DNA of 64,000 nt, taken from the NCBI GenBank assembly GCA_038503035.1, contig JAVSML010024230.1, forward strand, positions 99,023 through 163,022, written 5' to 3'. Shown piece by piece: positions 58,106 through 64,000 of this stretch. The first letter of the stretch is position 1, and every line of letters starts with the position of its first letter. A program made the translations under genes and the position numbers. The notes beneath the pieces are model-generated. The model was not told the origin of the DNA. It saw only the letters and a program-made list of their open reading frames with translations, and did not search any database. The DNA comes from Crocodylus rhombifer (taxonomy: Eukaryota; Chordata; Crocodylia; Crocodylidae).

Positions 58106-60850
58106 ATCTCATAGATGTACCCTCAGAGATACAAATATATGTAGATGCAATTCAAGGACAGTTTTATGCACTGAGAATGGCCAAACTAATGCTATATTTC
58201 AGTCCAATCTACAAAGCCCTCATTGTACTTTTCAAGTTTCCTCTGCCATTACTGACGTCTTACAGTTTTGATTCTTCCCCCGCCACTCCCCACCCTCACC
58301 TCCTTGCGGTAAATATAATTTTCTTCAGATCAAGTCAGATTTCAACTTTTTGTTTGCTATGTTTCATTCTTGGCACCTCCATACACATCTCTCTAAATGT
58401 TGTTCAAACATCACTAAAACAATCATTGAAGATACTATTTGATGTGCCCTTATTACTAGCTACTACACACTTACATAACATGGCACATTATTTGCCATTA
58501 GCCTTTGGTTGAGTCTGGATATTTATTATCTCATTTTTATATCCAGCATTATTAAAATACATTTTCTTGGTAAGACACGTGAGAAGATAGATCTGATATT
58601 TCACTGGGACTGATTTGTTGAGGAATATGGCAGACTTGCCTGAAGTATTTAAATCAAATATTGAGAAAGTATTGAAAGCCAAAGAGAACCACCCACAGGC
58701 ACTTAATATCTGTTAATTAGTTCTGCTGTTGAACAAGCAATCATCATTTTTATTCTTAGGTTGTTTTCTGCTGATCCTCAGACCTTTTGGAGTATTTTTA
58801 TAAACCAAGTGGGTACTGTATTTTAAAAGATGCCTATTGGGTTTATGCCTAGAAAATGGAAACTTTGAAAAAGCACAGTAAGTAATTTGGGAATTTGAAG
58901 TTTTCCTAATTCCCCACAACTATCAGCTCTTGACCTTCTATAAGCATTATATTAATAAGCTGAAGAAGGGAAGTAGATCAGAGAAAAATCCCTTTGGTTT
59001 TTGGTTAGGTTTTTGTTTGTTTGGTTTTTTTGTACAGGAAAACTAGCTGACAGTCTCAAAGAAAAGGCAACCTTTCCCCCCCCCTTCTTTAAAAAAAAAG
59101 TAAATACATTTTTTCCAAGCACAAAGAAATTTAGACTATGCCATAGCATTTAATCTGAAAAGGAACATTTTTTCTGGACTATTGCATTCCCCCCAGCTGT
59201 TAGAGGCATTCTCTACAGCCACTACTAATAATGTGTTCATTCAGATGTATCATTGCAAAAATAAAATTCAGTGTTTCAACCACAAGATTTCAACCACAAA
59301 AAATCTTGTCCCTCATGTATCTTCCAGGCCATCATGGTTACATCACACTTCAGGACTTGTCAAATATTTGACTATTACTCTATTCTCTTCCAAGATATTG
59401 TTACATTTCTTTTTAGCTTTTGTAAGTAAAATAAACTGAAAGATTATATGATTTTCTTTTAAAAATAAGGAACAAAAACATATGAATATAATTGCATTAA
59501 CTCTCTTATTGGTTATATGAAAATCAATAACACTAAACCTTCTAAGCAAAAAATTCTCTGACATGAAAATGTTGAAACATCTCCTGAGTGCATCACACTG
59601 TTACTGCATGCACTGCAGTTGCTTATTCAGCTTAATATATAAGCATTTAAATTTTCCATGTTATCATGATCATTTATGTTTTCTTTTCACTTGACATCAT
59701 ATCAAATGTTGAACTTTATTTGCTTAAGTAATCATTATTTTAAAAAAATAACTCCATCATTAATAATATTGATTAGTAGTAGAAAGTACATTTAAATCTG
59801 ACTGACTTTGGTACTTGATATTTAAAAATATTTAATGTTTCTGAGCAAAAGCATACCAAAATATTTAGTGGCACTAACTAGAAGTCCTATTGGAATTAAT
59901 GGGAGTGAAGCAAAGTACCAAACTGGGATGGAATTATCATCACACCTTTGTGATTATTTTAGGATAACATTCAGCCTTTTTAGTTGGAAGCATGGGAGAT
60001 AGGGTAAAACACATTCCATTCCATGTCAGTGCCACTTCACATGTGTCTTCATGTGAGAGATCCTCTTTTTGCTTGCAAAGGAGAAAGGCAAATGCAAGAG
60101 ACTCTTTAATGATCTCAAAATATTGTCTTTTTACATACTTAATGGAATTGGCTTAACATAATAATTTTAATAAGCTTTAATTTATAAACAGGAATTTACA
60201 TAATATGCCAATCCCCCTTTAGATATTTCAGCATTAAAAAAGAAGTAAAGTCACTATGTCTGTACACATTCCCACAGTAAAAGAATTCAAAATTTGTCAT
60301 TCAGTGTAGCACAGTGAAGAATGAAACCAGACAGCAGGGAAGTTGGATTTTGTATGTTTGTCAGCTGTTGATATATTTGAAATGAATGAGAATTGGATAA
60401 ATTTGAAAAACAGCAATAGGTAATGTGCTAGCTGATATTTTCACACTTAAGCTTCTTTATGTATGCATCCTTGTATTGAATTTCATTACAGTATTAAAAA
60501 AAAGTCAAATCCATGTACCTCATAAAAATTAATGTGAATATAGAATCAGAAAAAAATCTTGGAAAACATTTCAGTTAGTTCTAAAGGTGAATTCATTGAA
60601 GCCTGCACATTGTGGAACTTTAACAAAAACATTTAGACTCATAGGCTGCATCCCGACAAGCATGCACATATGGCTTATAGTGTCTCAAAGCCCTTTAAGA
60701 TGCTGCAAGAGGCACATGCAGGAAGAAAACAACCTTCCCCCTCCCACCGGCAATTAGGATATCCAGGGGTCAGAAAATACCTTGGGGGGGGGCAGGGAGG
60801 GAAAGCAACCAGAGGCTTGGGTCCTCTTACAGAGATATTCTGGTAGCCAC
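58106..60850. other. Unassigned AT-rich stretch
   Basis: No gene or transposon recognised. 60640-60800 may be a worn MITE (GCATGCACATATGGC words) without a partner end. Confidence 0.5.
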
Positions 60851-61735
60851 CCAGAGTATCTCTATGGTTGGTCCCTACCCCAGTGCTGAAGCACGCTTCC
60901 TAGATCTAGGTCTCTCTGAATCCTAGCCCTATCCCCCAACTTATTTACTTCTACCCCTAGCTTGATGTCATCTACAAACCTGCTGAGGGTGCACTCTATG
61001 CCATCTTCCAGGTCATTGATGAAGATATTGAACAAAACCAGCCCTAGGACCGACTCCTGTGACACTCCACATGATACTGGCTGCCAACTAGACATTGAGC
61101 CATTGATTACTAACCTCTGAACCTTATGATGCAGCCCGTTTTCTATCCACCTTACATTCCATTCATCCAGCCAGTACTTTCTTAGCTTACCTATGAGAAT
61201 GTTGTGGAAGACAGTATCAAAAGCCTTGCTAAAATGAAGGTATACCACATCCACTGTTCTCCCCACACCCACAAAGCGAGTCATCTCATCATAGAAGACA
61301 GGTTGGTCAGGCATGACTTTCCTTGGTGAATCCATGCTGACTGTTCTTAATCACCTTCTTCTCCTCCAAGGGCTTATAAATGGATTCTTTGAGGATCTGC
61401 TCCATGATTTTTCTAGGGACTGAGGTGAGGATGACTAGTCTATAGTTCCCTGGATTCTCCTTTTTTTCTTTCTTAAATATGGGCACTATAGTTGCCCTTT
61501 TCTAATCACCTGGAACCTCTCCCAATCAGCATGAGTTTTCAAAGATTAAGTCCAGTGGCTCTGTAAGCACAACAGTCAACTCCCTCAGCACCCTCAGATG
61601 GATCCTGTCTACCCCCATGGACTTCAGCTTTTCTAAATTGTCCCCAGATGTGCTTCCAGGTGAAGTAGTCTGGGAGCTGACCTTGCCTGTGAAGACTATG
61701 GTCATCCTTTTCTGCATCCTCTGTCACTAGGTTGC
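60851..61735 (-). mobile_element. CR1 LINE fragment (CR1-5), minus, RT only
   Basis: On the minus strand an RT N-terminal part (61717-61526) shows GVDRIHLRVLRELTVVLTEP, the segment before the palm. The palm follows at 61335-60862: VYLHFSKAFDTVFHNI, ESVLGLVLFNIFINDL and LSRFVDDIKLG, where FVDD stands for the YADD box. Both the 5' part and the normal 3' tail are missing, so it was cut at both sides. The next CR1 fragment starts about 110 bp away in the same orientation but belongs to a different part of the element. Confidence 0.9.
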
Positions 61736-61846
61736 CTCCCCCATTCAGTATGAATTTTACATTTAAAAAAGTAAAACTTGGTAGATAGAGCTGCCCTGTA
61801 ATCAGGTTTTAATCTTAAGGGTGCTGGCACATGTGACAGGGATTTA

Positions 61847-62485
61847 GTCATAGATTTCATGGATTTCATAGACATTAGGGCTGGAAGAGACCTCGGGAGA
61901 TCATCGAGTCCAGCCCCCTGCCCGAAGGGCAGTAAGTCAGCTGGAGTCATAGGATCCCAGCAAGATAAGCATCCAATTTACTCTTGAAGGTGTTCAGTGT
62001 AGGTGCTTGAACTACCTCTGCTGGCAGACTGTTTCAGACCTTGGGGGCTCGGACAGTAAAGAAATTCTTCCTTATGTCCAGCCTGAAATTGTCTTGCAGG
62101 AGTTTGTGACCGTTCAACCTCGTCATCCCTTGGGGCTTTCTGTGGTCGTGGAAGCCAAAGCCTTCCTGATGACACCAGCTCCGCAGTCTTTGGTTCACTG
62201 CGTGGATCCTCCTCTCCCTCCTCAGCCCATAGCCCAAGACTGGGAGGATCGACGAAAACACCACCTGAGCTCCCAGACCCATAAACCCGGCTCCCAAATC
62301 CCTGTAGCACCTCATGACCTGGCTGGGGGTGCTCTGAGCCGTGTCATTGGTGCCCACGTGAATAAGGAGCATGGGATAGTGGTCTGTGGGCCGGAGGAGC
62401 TGTGGGATCCTCTCCGCAATGTCTTGGATGCGGGCCCCTGGGAAGCAGCAGACTTCCCGGGCTAACGGGTGAGGGCGGCAGATTA
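61847..62485 (-). mobile_element. CR1 fragment (CR1-6): ORF1 esterase-like domain joined to the 3' tail
   Basis: The left part (61847-62130) is a clear CR1 3' tail on the minus strand, ending in TTCATAGACATTAGGGCTGG (given on the + strand). The right part (62485-62150) is a piece of CR1 ORF1. It reads LLIHVGTNDTAQS, with the GTND block of SGNH/GDSL-type esterases, then LGAQVVFSSILPVLGYG and QRLRSWCHQEGFGF. CR1 ORF1 is known to carry such a domain. The reading passes directly from ORF1 into tail sequence near 62145, without any RT. The copy thus has the start and end of a CR1 but not its middle. Confidence 0.85.
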
Positions 62486-62904
62486 GGGTTGCCTTCTATG
62501 CATCCCTAAATTGAAATGAGTTTTTTAATTGAAACCCACCATTTCTATTTAGGGGTTTCTATCACTGTTATGACAAAGGTGCCCAAGCATTCCTTTTTTT
62601 TTGGCAGAGTCTGCCTGTAGCCAGGGGGTGAGCTACCAGTGGATCAAATGTCCCCTGAGTTGTAGGGGGCCCAGTGCTTTGCTCCACAGCTGTGGCACTC
62701 CCCAGGGCCATCCAGGTGAGCTGCTATTGGGCCAGGTACTGCCCCAGCTCAGAGGCAGTGCACAGCCCAATGCAACTCTTCCCTGACCCCAATCTGGGGC
62801 CTAGCAACCCACCTGCATGGCCCTGGGGGGCAGTGATGCTGTGGAGGGAAGGACCAGGGTCCCCCACAACTCAGGGGCTTCTTGGCCTGCCAGCAGCTCA
62901 TCCA
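62486..62904. other. Unassigned, possible MITE flank
   Basis: Begins with CCCTAAATTGAAATGAG-type words that recur in form near 51465, then GC-rich sequence leading to the hairpin. No gene recognised. Confidence 0.4.
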
Positions 62905-63070
62905 CCAGCTTCAGGAGAGGCAGACAGGCTATGCCAAAAAAAATTACAAAGTATTGGGCCCCTCACCACTTCTGCCTTCAGCAGGCACCTGCTGAAGGTA
63001 GAAGCAGTGAGGGACCTGATCTTTTTTTTTTCAGCACAGCCTGCCCACCTCTGCCCTGGTCAGAGGGTGA
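62905..63070. repeat. Long inverted repeat (about 75-bp arms)
   Basis: Arms meet at a 2-base loop (62986-62987). The inner 26 bases (62960-62985 against 62988-63013) pair with a few mismatches around CTTCAGCAGG/CCTGCTGAAG. The pairing continues outward through A-rich and T-rich runs and a GCAGGCTRTGC segment to about 62915 and 63060. This is probably the core of a foldback MITE. Confidence 0.8.
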
Positions 63071-64000
63071 GCTGACTAATAGCTGCAATGTATCATTGCA
63101 AGGTAAACTACATCAGGCTGTAGTTTAGCTTGCAATGATGTAAACTCATTTAAAACCCCTAACATCTGCACATGTACAGTGTGATGCCGTTAAGCCACAC
63201 AGTGACATTTTCATCATGTGTACATGATAGTGGCATCACGTGTACAAACACCCTAAGCTTTTGTGATATAGAATGCACTCATGGAAAATTTGAGACATAC
63301 AAAGCTATACCACTATAGAGTCTTCAAATAAAAATTAAATAAAAATACAGCAAGAAAGATAAGAATCTAGGGACTAGGTGACTTACACATTATACTATAG
63401 TTTTGTCAGTTGTACCCTCTATTTAATTGATTGTTTCTCATTATTACTCATGTATTTTTTCAGTGAACTTCCTTTGACATTTTGCATGTTAAGAGTCTTT
63501 TATAATTTGTAAGGGGTGAGGTAGGTGGCAAGGAAAATTGCTTCCTAAAAAGATTATGTGTATAAATTACCAAAACTAAGTCTGGAGGCAGCACAACATT
63601 ATTTGTGATTATGTCATACTGACATAACATTTGGGACAGCAGTGTCAACACTAGAAATTTACTTGTAGGGAGTACAAAATTAGCAACAGGGGGAGGATAA
63701 AATAGTACTTTTTATCTTTTTCAACTAGCTTTAGTAATTTAAGAGCAATGTAATTTCTCTTCACCTCTAATATAATACAATGCATCTGACTTTTATAAGG
63801 GGTTTGCACATGGTAACCTCAGTTAAACAATAGCAGCAGTTGATCCATAATAAGAACCTGGGAAAGAGAATTAGGCAATGCAAGTATCAAAAGAAGCGGG
63901 GTACTGGCACACATGTAGTTCTCCGTTTCTAGAAATAGAGGAAAAGAATTAAGATGTAATTATACAATAATAACAATATCTTGCACATTCTGCAAGTTTG
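63071..64000. other. Unassigned end of window
   Basis: AT-rich sequence with no recognised gene or repeat, apart from a possible MITE margin at 63150-63255 (ACATGATAGTGGCATCACG). Confidence 0.5.

Noticed and set aside
1..64000. A new multi-gene cellular or defence system
   Set aside because: No cluster of intact, co-oriented genes exists. Every recognisable coding region belongs to a known transposon class and is broken.

Overview
This is a vertebrate nuclear window built mostly from transposable elements and their remains. I see no intact cellular protein gene and no tRNA, rRNA or CRISPR array. The mix of several CR1 LINE copies, GmrI-type Ty3/Gypsy elements, hAT and mariner DNA transposons and many solo LTRs in an AT-rich background points to a non-avian sauropsid. 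A crocodilian or turtle fits best; the species is inference. The window is probably intergenic or deep intronic.

Layout. 1-607: plain AT-rich DNA. 608-4083: a large solo LTR (family R, + strand) carrying a younger solo LTR (family C, 2662-3650). 4084-5884: unassigned, with two strong hairpins. 5885-6431: an internally deleted mariner with both ends. 6434-10034: unassigned. 10035-20785: a decayed hAT transposon on the minus strand, cut in its C-terminal dimerisation domain by Gypsy A (10224-17252, minus). Gypsy A in turn carries a second family-C solo LTR (15819-16772). 22541-24240: a CR1 (minus) holding a 311-bp hAT-like insert. 24498-33397: Gypsy B, a nearly full-length GmrI-type element (minus) with a perfect AAAAC target duplication, broken by solo LTRs E (27979-28999) and D (30272-32267). 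33403-36139: unassigned AT-rich DNA. 36148-37249 and 37400-38225: two foldback elements. 39121-40750: CR1 (minus). 42961-46132: a second family-R solo LTR (minus) with nested solo LTR F (43078-43937). 47911-48855: another foldback hAT relative. 49095-49490: a CR1 tail (+). 52335-54775: an older CR1 (+) interrupted by a CR1 (minus). 60851-62485: two CR1 fragments, the second with an ORF1 esterase-like domain joined directly to the 3' tail. 62905-63070: a long hairpin.

How the parts fit. Both Gypsy elements have integrase upstream of reverse transcriptase (protease-integrase-RT-RNase H), the Ty1/copia-like order known for GmrI-type Gypsy elements. Gypsy B has a capsid region that resembles the SCAN domain, which is thought to descend from this lineage. 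Both have a primer-binding site matching the 3' end of tRNA-Gly, one base inside the LTR. All coding regions are broken by stops, frameshifts or insertions, so nothing here looks able to move on its own. The nesting gives a relative order of events: hAT, then Gypsy A, then LTR C2; LTR R1, then C1; LTR R2, then F; Gypsy B, then D and E; CR1(+), then CR1(minus). I found no sign of a new cellular system. The most informative material is the pair of GmrI-type elements, the foldback hAT relatives and the rearranged retroelements.
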